Under the pieces are notes generated by a model, which was not told the origin of the DNA, made no database searches, and worked only from the letters and a program-made list of their open reading frames with translations. Below, one piece after another: positions 8,651-16,118 of a DNA stretch of 45,911 bases (position 1 is its first letter; each line of letters begins with the position of its first letter). This DNA comes from Clostridiales bacterium UBA3953 (lineage in GTDB: Bacteria > Bacillota > Clostridia > Oscillospirales > CAG-272): positions 3,117 to 49,027 of the forward strand of contig DGDL01000088.1 in assembly GCA_002385415.1 (NCBI GenBank), written 5' to 3'. A program made the position numbers and the translations under genes.

Positions 8651-9892
8651 ATGGCGATACTCAAAGTGGGCGTGTTCGGCGCGGCACGCGGCCGGACAAT
8701 GATCAATCTGCTTTACGACAATCCCGACGCACAGCTTGTCGCCGTCTGCGACAAATATAAACCGCTGCTCGACAGCTGCGCCGAGGAGGCGAAAAACAAG
8801 GGCATCAAGCTCGGGCTGTACGAGAGTTTCGACGATTTCATCCAGCACGATATGGACGCCGTCGTGCTCGCAAACTACGCGCACGAGCACGCGCCCTATG
8901 CCATAAGGCTGCTTGACAGCGGCAGGCATGTCATGAGCGAGGTGCTAACCGTCGCGACACTCGACGAAGGTGTCAGACTGGTCGAGGCTGTCGAGCGCAG
9001 CGGCAAAGTCTATGCCTATGCCGAAAACTACTGCTATTTCAACACCACAGCTGAAATGCGCCACCGCTACAGGCGCGGCGACGTCGGCGAGCTCGTGCAT
9101 GCGGAGGGCGAATACATACACGACTGCTCGTCAATCTGGCCGCAGATCACCTACGGCGAGCGCAATCACTGGCGCAACCGCATGAGCTCAACATTTTACT
9201 GCACCCATTCGCTCGGCCCGATTATTTTCGCCACCGGTCTGCGTCCGGTAAGCGTGACAGGGTTTGAAAGCCCCAACCTGCCGTTTATGCGCAATCTCGG
9301 CTATGTCGGCGGTACGCACGGCATCGAGCTTGTCCAGCTCGAAAACGGCGCCACCGTCAAGAGTATTCATGGCGGCCTCAAACGCGAGCCCGGCTCTATA
9401 AACTATCAGATGTACTGCACAAAGGGTTCGATGGAGACCGACCGCTGGGAGGGCGGCAAGCTCCACGTTTACATCGAAGGCGAGCGCAACTGCGTTGGCG
9501 AGCATACCGCTTACAGGCCCGAGTTTGTAATTGAGGGTGCGGAGGGCTCCGGCCACGGCGGCAGCGACTTCTTTACCATGCACTATTTCATCCGCAAAAT
9601 CCTCGGCGACCCGGTGGGCGAGGAAAACTCCATTGATGTCTATACGGCACTCGACATGTGTGTGCCTGGCATCCTTGCGTTCCGCTCGATTAAAAACGGT
9701 GGCGAGCCGCAACAGGTACCCGACTTCCGCGACCCGGCCGAGCGCGAAAAGTATCGCGGCGACACTTTCTGCTCGTTCCGCGAGATTGCGGGCGACATGT
9801 ACGCCTCGCCCTCGCCCGACGACAACGAAGACGTGCCCGACTCGGTATACGAAGAGGTACGCCGCAAGTGGCTTGCCGGGGAGCCGGGATAA
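8651..9892 (+). CDS. Gfo/Idh/MocA-family protein resembling GH109 NAD-dependent glycosidases
   Basis: 413 residues, no signal peptide. The N-terminal Rossmann fold opens with VGVFGAARGR. The usual EKP catalytic lysine motif of dehydrogenases is replaced by SEV (96-98). Later motifs recall the GH109 alpha-N-acetylgalactosaminidase branch: AENYCYF (124-130), EGEYIHDC (152-159), NHWRNR, FYCTHSLGP (182-190, candidate Y183 and H186) and GHGGSDF (301-307). GH109 enzymes cleave glycosides by a transient NAD oxidation; that role here is inference. GGAGG precedes the ATG at 8651. It is followed after 3 bases by the PPOX gene, probably co-transcribed from the promoter at 8575. Confidence 0.8.
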   Translation: MAILKVGVFGAARGRTMINLLYDNPDAQLVAVCDKYKPLLDSCAEEAKNKGIKLGLYESFDDFIQHDMDAVVLANYAHEHAPYAIRLLDSGRHVMSEVLTVATLDEGVRLVEAVERSGKVYAYAENYCYFNTTAEMRHRYRRGDVGELVHAEGEYIHDCSSIWPQITYGERNHWRNRMSSTFYCTHSLGPIIFATGLRPVSVTGFESPNLPFMRNLGYVGGTHGIELVQLENGATVKSIHGGLKREPGSINYQMYCTKGSMETDRWEGGKLHVYIEGERNCVGEHTAYRPEFVIEGAEGSGHGGSDFFTMHYFIRKILGDPVGEENSIDVYTALDMCVPGILAFRSIKNGGEPQQVPDFRDPAEREKYRGDTFCSFREIAGDMYASPSPDDNEDVPDSVYEEVRRKWLAGEPG

Positions 9893-9895
9893 AAT

Positions 9896-10321
9896 ATGGC
9901 TGCAAATATAAATATGGGGCCAAACAAAGCAAATTTAGAAAAAGTATGTTCGCTTCTTAAAGAGTGCAAAACCTACTATCTTGCGACCGACGACGGCGGC
10001 CGGCCGCGTGTCCGCCCGTTCGGCACCGCACATATTTTCGAGGGCAAGCTGTATATCCAGACCGGCAACTTCAAACAGGTCTATAAGCAGATGAAAAAGA
10101 ACCCGAAAATAGAAATAAGCGGTATGATAGGCGAGCGTTGGTTCCGAATTGAGGCCAATGCGGTGGAGGACGACAGGGCAGCGGCAAAAGCCAGCATGCG
10201 CGACGCTTATCCCGAGCTGAAAAGCATTTATGACACAGACAATACCGCGGTGTTCTACCTTGCCGACGTTGTCGCGACGGTGTATTCGTTTACCGAGGAG
10301 CCGGAGGTTTATAAGTTTTAA
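9896..10321 (+). CDS. Pyridoxamine 5'-phosphate oxidase-like flavoprotein
   Basis: Small split-barrel FMN-binding protein of 141 residues. The pattern YYLATDDGGRPRVRPFGTAHIFEGKLYIQTGNFKQVYKQ (split over the first two strands), followed by KNPKIEISG and WFRIEANAV, is typical of the Pfam PPOX fold seen in many clostridial orphan flavoproteins, usually F/FMN reductase-like rather than true PdxH. The substrate is unknown. ATG 9896 was chosen; 9914 is an alternative start. Forms an operon with the GH109-like gene. A GGGGAGCTTT hairpin follows at 10374. Confidence 0.85.
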   Translation: MAANINMGPNKANLEKVCSLLKECKTYYLATDDGGRPRVRPFGTAHIFEGKLYIQTGNFKQVYKQMKKNPKIEISGMIGERWFRIEANAVEDDRAAAKASMRDAYPELKSIYDTDNTAVFYLADVVATVYSFTEEPEVYKF

Positions 10322-10373
10322 GCGGCGGGCCGACAAAGCCAAATTCAGTATTAAAAATAACTGTAAAAGCGAA

Positions 10374-10401
10374 GTGGGGAGCTTTGTGTAAAGCTCCCCA
10401 C
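10374..10401 (+). terminator. GGGGAGCTTT hairpin, copy 2
   Basis: Stem GTGGGGAGCTTT (10374-10385), loop GTGT, AAAGCTCCCCAC (10390-10401): 12 perfect pairs, 52 bases after the PPOX stop codon. The 10-base core is identical to copy 1 but the loop differs. Confidence 0.75.
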
Positions 10402-10530
10402 CCGTTTTCGATGCAGTAGAATTGCTGTGCACGACGCATATAAAGGAGGACCATCGCTTTCAGCATAAGCGGATTCATGCATAAAATACACAGGAGGAAT
10501 TACTCCCGGGCACAGAATATAAAAAAATAA

Positions 10531-10866
10531 TCAATTGCACACCAAAGGCATTATGCAGCGATAATTGTCCCCCGGATAAAGATATACATTCCGGCGATAG
10601 CGCAGTCTCGGTATAGCTATTCTATAAAATCCCGGTTTCAAAGAACTGAAAATTGCAAACCCGTCACGTCCAGTATATGCTGTTCTGCAAGTACATCTGC
10701 CAATCAGCTTCACCGGCACTCCACGATAAATGCCGCTAATTTTACCGAACAGCACAACACATACCGCAAGCGAGGCATCGTCCGGTCCAATCATAATATT
10801 GACTCTGACGTTTCCGCCTTTTTTCAGATGAAACCGCTTGCTTGCGGTAAGAATATTCCGGTCCAT
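10531..10866 (-). CDS. Small beta-sandwich-like hypothetical protein
   Basis: 111 residues, not clearly assignable. The segment PVKLIGRCTCRTAYTGRDGFAIFSSLKPGFYRIAIP follows the transthyretin-like pattern of carboxypeptidase regulatory domains (turn, G-D/N-G-x-F, L-x-P-G-x-Y), matching the domains of the upstream gene. There is no signal peptide or membrane segment. It starts only 4 bases after the preceding gene on the same strand, so the two are probably one operon, but its own ribosome-binding site is poor. It could be a translated fragment of what was once a longer protein. Confidence 0.55.
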   Translation of the reverse strand: MDRNILTASKRFHLKKGGNVRVNIMIGPDDASLAVCVVLFGKISGIYRGVPVKLIGRCTCRTAYTGRDGFAIFSSLKPGFYRIAIPRLRYRRNVYLYPGDNYRCIMPLVCN

Positions 10867-10870
10867 GGTC

Positions 10871-11737
10871 TTACGTTGTGCCAGATACCTTGGCTTTGAC
10901 TATATATTCGCCGTCCGCTACGTCTCCGAACAGGTATCTGCCCTCTTCATTTGTATAGGTGATCGCAACAAGAGTATCGGATGCGCCCCCACTGACCGTA
11001 TAAAGCCCAACAAACGCTCCCTCAATCGGGTTAAGCTCGTCGTCGACAATGGTACCGCTTATAGTGCCCGTAGCGGCGAGCGGGTCCACATCAAGCGCTA
11101 CAGATTCCTCAAGACTCAAGCCCGTGGTGACCTCGACGGTGATCGGACCAAACGCATGGTATCCGGATTTGCTGAATAAAAGCTGGTAAGTGTCGGGGTC
11201 GATGTTTTCGAGCACATACTCGCCGTCGTCTATGGTGACGGTGGTTGAAATAAGCTCGTAACTTCCGTTGTCTTCGACAAAAAGTGTTACAACAACATCT
11301 TCGAGCGGCGTCCCAGTGCCGCTTTCAGTGACCGTGCCGTAAATCGTACCCTGATTTTGCTTTGCGTCCTCAGTAAGCGTGATGACCTTAACAACGGGTG
11401 CGGATTCCGAAACGGTTATCTCGATGCCGGCAGCCATTATATAGCCGTCTTTGGACGCACTCAAATAGTACGTACCTTCGGGTATATTTATAAACGCAAA
11501 TTCTCCGAGCGAATTTGTCGACATGTGATAAAGCGGCAAGCCGGCCTCAGAAAATATTTTCACTGTCGCGCCTTGGATAGGTGCGGGCACTGTGTCATCG
11601 TCCATAACAAAGCCGGTAACCGTTCCGCCTGTCTGTTCCTCTGCCTTCTCAAGCTGTAAGTTAACGTCGGCTTCATTACCTTCAATTTCAACAGGGGATG
11701 ACGCTTCTAATTTATATATATCCTCTATTGGAACCAT
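10871..11737 (-). CDS. Protein with three carboxypeptidase-regulatory-like (transthyretin-fold) domains
   Basis: 288 residues. After an acidic N-terminus it has three repeats of about 80-90 residues, each starting G-T-(V/I)-x-G and ending with a GEY/GTYYL strand: about 38-120 (GTVTGFVMDD..EGTYYLSASKDGY), 125-205 (GTIYGTVTES..DTYQLLFSKSGY) and 215-285 (GTISGTIVDD..GEYIVKAK). This is the CarboxypepD_reg/Cna-B-like fold, normally found in extracellular proteins, but no signal peptide or anchor is visible. GGAAGG precedes the ATG. Function unknown; possibly a structural or spore/cell-surface component, which is inference. Confidence 0.75.
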   Translation of the reverse strand: MVPIEDIYKLEASSPVEIEGNEADVNLQLEKAEEQTGGTVTGFVMDDDTVPAPIQGATVKIFSEAGLPLYHMSTNSLGEFAFINIPEGTYYLSASKDGYIMAAGIEITVSESAPVVKVITLTEDAKQNQGTIYGTVTESGTGTPLEDVVVTLFVEDNGSYELISTTVTIDDGEYVLENIDPDTYQLLFSKSGYHAFGPITVEVTTGLSLEESVALDVDPLAATGTISGTIVDDELNPIEGAFVGLYTVSGGASDTLVAITYTNEEGRYLFGDVADGEYIVKAKVSGTT

Positions 11738-11854
11738 TTTTATCCTTCCTTTTTATTTGTTTGTTGGGCGGCATCGCATACCGCCATTCCCATTATATGA
11801 AGGCATATCTCGGCGTGTGAGCCGGCGTATTTGGGCTGTTCTGTGCACATGAAA

Positions 11855-11878
11855 TGGGGAGCCGGTTAAAGCTCCCCA
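11855..11878 (-). terminator. GGGGAGCTTT hairpin, copy 3
   Basis: Read on the minus strand: TGGGGAGC, then TTTAACCG, then GCTCCCCA, with the AAAGCTCCCC-type arm conserved on one side. It begins 12 bases after the GNAT stop codon. The shorter stem suggests partial decay. Confidence 0.65.
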
Positions 11879-11890
11879 CATTTTCTCTTT

Positions 11891-12409
11891 TCACGCGCCG
11901 AGCATGAACCGCATCGGCAAGTTTTCGGTTTCTTTGTAGTATTCTACCTCGTCGACCGTAAAGCCCTGCTCCTGCCAAAAGCGCAGTGCTCCGGTGTTGC
12001 TGGGCTCCACCGACAGCCGGATGGAATCGAACCGGCCGTCCGACGCATTTATTATTGCGGTCACAATCTCTGTTCCGATACCTTCGCGCTGCATGCCTCC
12101 GTCAACAAGCAGAAGCCCGATAAATGATGTGCCCCGGTCAGGGTAATCTTCAAGCAATGAAACTACGGCGACAGGTATATCGTGTTTTCTGATACCAAGA
12201 CAATAAACCTTGGATTTGTCGAAGTTGTCGGGACAATAGCATACAGCCTCAAGACAGTCCTGGCTGGCGAGCGGTCGCCCCTTTATAGCTTCCCAATAAT
12301 CTGCGTTGCTTTCAAAGACGCTGTAATAGTCTCTGTAATTTCTTTCCGTCAGCTTTTCAACTGTATAGCCGCCAAGAGACTGCTCAAAACTTGATAGAAA
12401 GTCCATCAT
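11891..12409 (-). CDS. GNAT-family N-acetyltransferase
   Basis: Cytoplasmic acetyl-CoA-dependent acyltransferase, 172 residues, acceptor unknown. The C-terminal half carries the GNAT core: FIGLLLVDGGMQREGIGTEI (beta 4 and the Q/R-x-x-G-x-G pyrophosphate loop), then LSVEPSNTGALRFWQEQGF (motif B, with N and the aromatic residue). The GAGGTG ribosome-binding site fits ATG 12409. A 41-codon small gene ends 9 bases upstream and probably shares its promoter at 12582-12610. Confidence 0.88.
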   Translation of the reverse strand: MMDFLSSFEQSLGGYTVEKLTERNYRDYYSVFESNADYWEAIKGRPLASQDCLEAVCYCPDNFDKSKVYCLGIRKHDIPVAVVSLLEDYPDRGTSFIGLLLVDGGMQREGIGTEIVTAIINASDGRFDSIRLSVEPSNTGALRFWQEQGFTVDEVEYYKETENLPMRFMLGA

Positions 12410-12418
12410 CTGCGCACC

Positions 12419-12544
12419 TCAATCGCAGCGGCACATCAGCCAACCGAATGCACTCATGTTGATGAGTCTTTTGGGATTAGCCGGGTCGGTCTCGCTTTGC
12501 ATTTCAATCAAATTCATCAGCCCCACCAACGGAATAACCGTCAT
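12419..12544 (-). CDS. Small 41-residue hypothetical protein upstream of GNAT
   Basis: An open frame from ATG 12544 to TGA 12419, starting MTVIPLVGLMNL and ending FGWLMCRCD. It has a good ribosome-binding site (GGAGAG, 4 bases before the ATG) and lies directly behind a strong promoter, with its stop 9 bases from the GNAT start. Two cysteines (CRC) are at the C-terminus. No family is recognised. It may be a real small protein, a leader peptide, or the remnant of a longer gene; being short, it could also be chance. Confidence 0.5.
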   Translation of the reverse strand: MTVIPLVGLMNLIEMQSETDPANPKRLINMSAFGWLMCRCD

Positions 12545-12581
12545 TTAACTCTCCGCTATATAATTTTTCAAAATTTATATT

Positions 12582-12610
12582 ATTATAGCATAGTCACACG
12601 CAAAGTACAA
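12582..12610 (-). promoter_or_regulatory. Promoter for the small ORF-GNAT operon
   Basis: On the minus strand TTGTAC (12610-12605), 17-base spacer, TATAAT (12587-12582). Confidence 0.75.
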
Positions 12611-12844
12611 GTGCGGCTCACTGCAAATATTGCCAAATCCAATAGAAAAATTTACAATTTATATTAAGAAGCGGCAATATTGAGTATATTATAATTTTAT
12701 ACAAGCGATTAAGCGCGCATTTCGTTTTTTGCGACGTAAGTTGATATGCTGTTTGCATGCACTGCTGCAGCACAACCGCGATATTTGCTTGTTTAGCTTT
12801 AGTATATCAAAAAAGACCGAATAATTCTATGGAGGTATAACTTA
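12611..12844. other. AT-rich spacer before the FMN reductase gene
   Basis: Contains an inverted pair around GGCAATATT (near 12625-12635 and 12673-12682) that could be an operator. Several AT-rich -10-like stretches are present, but no promoter with a good -35 could be fixed. GGAGG lies 8 bases before the ATG at 12845. Confidence 0.4.
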
Positions 12845-13414
12845 ATGGATAACGGAAAACTGAAGATAGGAGTAATAACAGGCAGCCTGCGCCGTGGCTC
12901 GTATTCGAGGGCGATAGCCAATGCGCTGTTTGAGCTGGCACCCGAAAAACTGGAGCTGCGGCATGTTGAAATAGGCGACCTTCCGCTTTACAATGAAGAC
13001 CTCGACGAAGAAAATGTGCCCGAGGCCTGGGTTCGGTTCCGCACCGAGCTCGACCGCTGTGACGGGTTTATATTCGTGACGCCGGAGTATAACCGCTCTA
13101 TTCCGGCGGCGGTGAAAAACGCACTCGATGTCGGCTCGCGGCCGTACGGGCAAAACAAATGGGACGGCAAGCCGGGCGCCATAGTCTGCGCCACGCCGGG
13201 TTCGCTCGGAGCGTTCGGCGCCGGAGCCGCACTGCGACCGCCGATGACTTTTCTCAACATTATTCTTCTCCAGCAGCCCGAGGTTTATATAAGCCGTGTC
13301 CACGAGCTGCTCGACGAGGACGGCAAGCTGGTCAACGAGTCGACAAGGGATTTTCTTAAATCGTTTATTGAGGCGTTTGAAAAATTCGCAGCGGCTATTG
13401 TTGCGATAAAGTAG
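12845..13414 (+). CDS. NADPH-dependent FMN reductase-like flavodoxin-fold protein
   Basis: 189 residues, cytoplasmic. The FMN phosphate loop is GSLRRGSYSR at the N-terminus, and the YNRSIPAAVKNALD region with TPEY before it is the classic signature of the NADPH-dependent FMN reductase / azoreductase-like family (Pfam FMN_red). Likely reduces flavins, quinones or chromate-type acceptors with NAD(P)H. A strong GGAGG ribosome-binding site. Monocistronic: a GGGGAGCTTC terminator follows 28 bases after the stop. Confidence 0.92.
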   Translation: MDNGKLKIGVITGSLRRGSYSRAIANALFELAPEKLELRHVEIGDLPLYNEDLDEENVPEAWVRFRTELDRCDGFIFVTPEYNRSIPAAVKNALDVGSRPYGQNKWDGKPGAIVCATPGSLGAFGAGAALRPPMTFLNIILLQQPEVYISRVHELLDEDGKLVNESTRDFLKSFIEAFEKFAAAIVAIK

Positions 13415-13442
13415 ACTGTAATTGTAGACTACAAATAGTGTT

Positions 13443-13474
13443 GGGGAGCTTCGGCGGAAGCTCCCCGTTTGTTT
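13443..13474 (+). terminator. GGGGAGCTTC hairpin terminator, copy 4
   Basis: Stem GGGGAGCTTC (13443-13452), loop GGCG, GAAGCTCCCC (13457-13466), then GTTTGTTT. The last pair is C-G where copies 1 and 2 have T-A, a compensated change that keeps the stem. The best terminator of the family. Confidence 0.9.
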
Positions 13475-13583
13475 TATAGGCGGTGTTTTGGATGCCGGCA
13501 GTACATGTGTGCTGACGGCGTGCGCCGTCGTCGGCTGGTACATCCTGACGGATTGCTGCGCACAGCGCTGCGTATCCACACAT

Positions 13584-13611
13584 AAAAAAGCGCTCCGCAG
13601 AAGCGGAACGC
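13584..13611 (-). terminator. Intrinsic terminator of the murA-HAD operon
   Basis: On the minus strand GCGTTCCGC (13611-13603), loop TTCT, GCGGAGCGC (13598-13590), followed by TTTTTT (13589-13584). One G-T pair, otherwise perfect. Confidence 0.92.
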
Positions 13612-13652
13612 CGGATTATTTTCTATGCCAATATGTAATGTAACACTGCGGA

Positions 13653-14318
13653 CTACTCTCGCACCCCGAATAGTTCGGCGACAATCGCGGGCAGCTCCGA
13701 AAGGTCATCCGTCACCCTGTCTGCCCCCGCATCAAGCAAAGTGTTGCGGTCAAACGATGTCGTCACACCCAGCGCTGTCATCCCCGCGGCTTTCGCCGCC
13801 ATCACTCCCGACACCGCATCCTCCACAACAAGTGAGCGAGACGGCTCCCCGCCCGCTTTTTCCGCGGCTTTCAGGAATATATCCGGCGCAGGCTTTTTCC
13901 GCGCCACGTCGCTGCCGGTCACAATCGCGTCAAATATAGTGGTGTCAATCCCAATCTGGCGAAGATTACATTCAACCTTCACCAGATCTGAGGCCGACGC
14001 CACCGCCAGCCTGTATCCTTTGCAATGCAGTGCGGTGAGTACCGGCTTCGACCACGGGAACACCTGGACCCACTCATCCGCGCGCTCGATGTATATCTCA
14101 TAGGCGCGCGCCTTCATCGACGGGTCATACGCCGCGCCGTATTTCTCGCACACCCCGGCAATGAACTTGTCGTCGCCCATGCCGGTAAACGGCTTGAAAT
14201 CCTCGTACTCGGCGTCAATGCCGCGCTCTTTCAGTGTTTGCAGCGATGCAAAGGTTATCGCGGGCTCGGAGTTGACGAGCACTCCGTCCATATCGAATAT
14301 AATCAATTCAATCGACAT
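13653..14318 (-). CDS. HAD-IA phosphatase, beta-phosphoglucomutase-like
   Basis: 221 residues. Motif I FDMDGVLVNSEP with both aspartates, motif II VASAS, motif III KKPAPD, motif IV VEDAVSGV; a helical cap of the beta-PGM/phosphatase type lies between motifs I and II. Likely hydrolyses or isomerises a small phosphorylated sugar or similar metabolite; substrate not deducible. It lies 23 bases after murA on the same strand and ends before a strong terminator, so it is the last gene of that transcript. Confidence 0.92.
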   Translation of the reverse strand: MSIELIIFDMDGVLVNSEPAITFASLQTLKERGIDAEYEDFKPFTGMGDDKFIAGVCEKYGAAYDPSMKARAYEIYIERADEWVQVFPWSKPVLTALHCKGYRLAVASASDLVKVECNLRQIGIDTTIFDAIVTGSDVARKKPAPDIFLKAAEKAGGEPSRSLVVEDAVSGVMAAKAAGMTALGVTTSFDRNTLLDAGADRVTDDLSELPAIVAELFGVRE

Positions 14319-14341
14319 TTTTAACAGTCCGGTTATTAGTA

Positions 14342-15634
14342 TTAAGTCGCTTTTTCCAGCTGGAACGGTTCGGGCACGACAATCTTCCGTATATCGGCAC
14401 CCACACTCTGCAGTTTACCGACAATATTGTCGTAACCGCGTTCAATGTGATACACATCCTCAATTTCCGTTCGCCCTTCAGTCGCGAGCCCGGCAATCAC
14501 CATCGCCACGCCCGCGCGCAGGTCGAGCGCACGCACCTGCGCCGCCGAAAGCGGCGTCCCGCCCTCTATTATCGCGGTACGGCCGTCGACCTTAATCTTT
14601 GCGCCCATGCGTTTCAGCTCTTCCACATAGCGGAACCTGTTTTCAAAAATCCCTTCGTTTAGGTAGCTTACCCCGTCCGCCAAACACATCAGCACGCACA
14701 TCTGCGGCTGCATGTCTGTCGGAAAGCCGGGATAAGGCAAGGTTTTCACGTTAACTCTGTTCAGCGGGCCGTCACGCCAAACGGTGACAACGTCGTCCCC
14801 CATCTCCACGTTCACGCCCATCTCCTCGAGTTTGGCCGCGATAGATTCGAGATGCTTGGGGATAACGTTTTTGACACGCAGCCGCCCCTTTGTCGCGGCC
14901 GCCGCGATCATATATGTGCCCGCCTCGATCATGTCGGGTATTATCGCATAGGTACAGCCCTTGAGCTTATCAACACCTTTGATTCTGATGGTGTCAGTAC
15001 CCGCGCCCATGATGTTAGCGCCGCAGGTATTAAGGAAGTTCGCCACGTCCACCACATGCGGTTCGCGCGCGGCGTTCTCTATAATTGTCGTTCCCTTCGC
15101 TCTCACCGCCGCGAGCATAACGTTTATTGTGCCGCCGACAGTGTTGAGGTCGAAAAAGATGTTTGTTCCCCGAAGTCCGTCGGGCGGAGCGATAGCCTCT
15201 ACATAGCCGCCCTCGCAAGTAACGGTTGCGCCCAGCGCCTCGAACCCCTTGATATGCTGGTCGATAGGCCGCACGCCGAAATCGCAGCCGCCGGGATACC
15301 CGGCATAAGCGCGCCCGTATCTGCCAAGCTCCGCACCGTAAAGATAGTATGAGGAGCGCATTCTGCGCACCAAATCAATCGGCGACGTCCCACCGATTGC
15401 GTTGCGGGTATCAATCTCGACAGTGTTTTTGTCCAGCATCCTCACCGAGACATTCATGTGGCGAAGGATCTCGAGCGAGGTGGCGACGTCATTTATCACA
15501 GGAAGATTCTCAATGATACATCTATCGCTTACAAGCAATGTGGATATCAATATCGCACCAGCGGCATTTTTTGTCCCGCTGACCTCTATATCGCCATAAA
15601 GTGGCCTGCCGCCGTTTATTACGATCTTTTCCAT
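14342..15634 (-). CDS. murA: UDP-N-acetylglucosamine 1-carboxyvinyltransferase
   Basis: First committed step of peptidoglycan synthesis: transfers enolpyruvate from PEP to UDP-GlcNAc; target of fosfomycin in the family. 430 residues. K22-N23 in SGTKNAAG, the PEP-binding cysteine C117 in PGGCDFG, and the catalytic aspartate in FPTDMQPQ are present, so a fosfomycin-sensitive (Cys) type is expected. The start at 15634 has only a weak ribosome-binding site. It lies downstream of yycI with a gap of 484 bases. Confidence 0.97.
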   Translation of the reverse strand: MEKIVINGGRPLYGDIEVSGTKNAAGAILISTLLVSDRCIIENLPVINDVATSLEILRHMNVSVRMLDKNTVEIDTRNAIGGTSPIDLVRRMRSSYYLYGAELGRYGRAYAGYPGGCDFGVRPIDQHIKGFEALGATVTCEGGYVEAIAPPDGLRGTNIFFDLNTVGGTINVMLAAVRAKGTTIIENAAREPHVVDVANFLNTCGANIMGAGTDTIRIKGVDKLKGCTYAIIPDMIEAGTYMIAAAATKGRLRVKNVIPKHLESIAAKLEEMGVNVEMGDDVVTVWRDGPLNRVNVKTLPYPGFPTDMQPQMCVLMCLADGVSYLNEGIFENRFRYVEELKRMGAKIKVDGRTAIIEGGTPLSAAQVRALDLRAGVAMVIAGLATEGRTEIEDVYHIERGYDNIVGKLQSVGADIRKIVVPEPFQLEKAT

Positions 15635-16118
15635 TTCGGATTACACAGCCCGATAACCCCGAATTTGCCGCAGCAGTCAAGCTGCCATGCGGCCGCGCGG
15701 TTTATCCGGCTCCTCCATTATATATTTTCAAGCAAATCGGTATTTTCAAAGCTGATTTTCGCCCGGCAACGCCGCCACACGCAAGACGTGCGCCGCGGCC
15801 GCCGCCCGAAACAAATGCATACTCTTTCGACAAAAACTTACAGTGCGCATCGGATAACGGGCCGCCTGCCGCGCCGGGCAAACGGGCACGGCATAATCCG
15901 CACCCTTTTTTATCAGGCACAAAGCCGAATGCGAAGTGCCGCCGGTCACACTGCCGGCGTGCAAGTCCGGCAAACGCCGTATACTTTGGCTATATTTAAC
16001 TGTGGATTTGGCAATATACTATATTATTAGCATATTGGCTCAGTCGTGTATTATACCACGCCTCTTTTATAAATAAAAGGGCTTTTTAGTAAAATCTTAA
16101 TTATTTCTAAAGATTTAG
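15635..16118. other. 484-base gap between yycI and murA
   Basis: Open frames on both strands here are not recognisable and have no ribosome-binding sites. On the minus strand a TATAAT (16055-16050) without a good -35 could start murA transcription with a long leader. A short AT-rich hairpin with CTTTTAT/ATAAAAG arms near 16062-16083, followed on the plus strand by TTTTT, lies just below the yycI stop. Confidence 0.4.

Noticed and set aside
15458..16030. 190-codon plus-strand frame over murA start and the gap
   Set aside because: It overlaps murA in antisense, has no ribosome-binding site and the composition is that of shadow frames.
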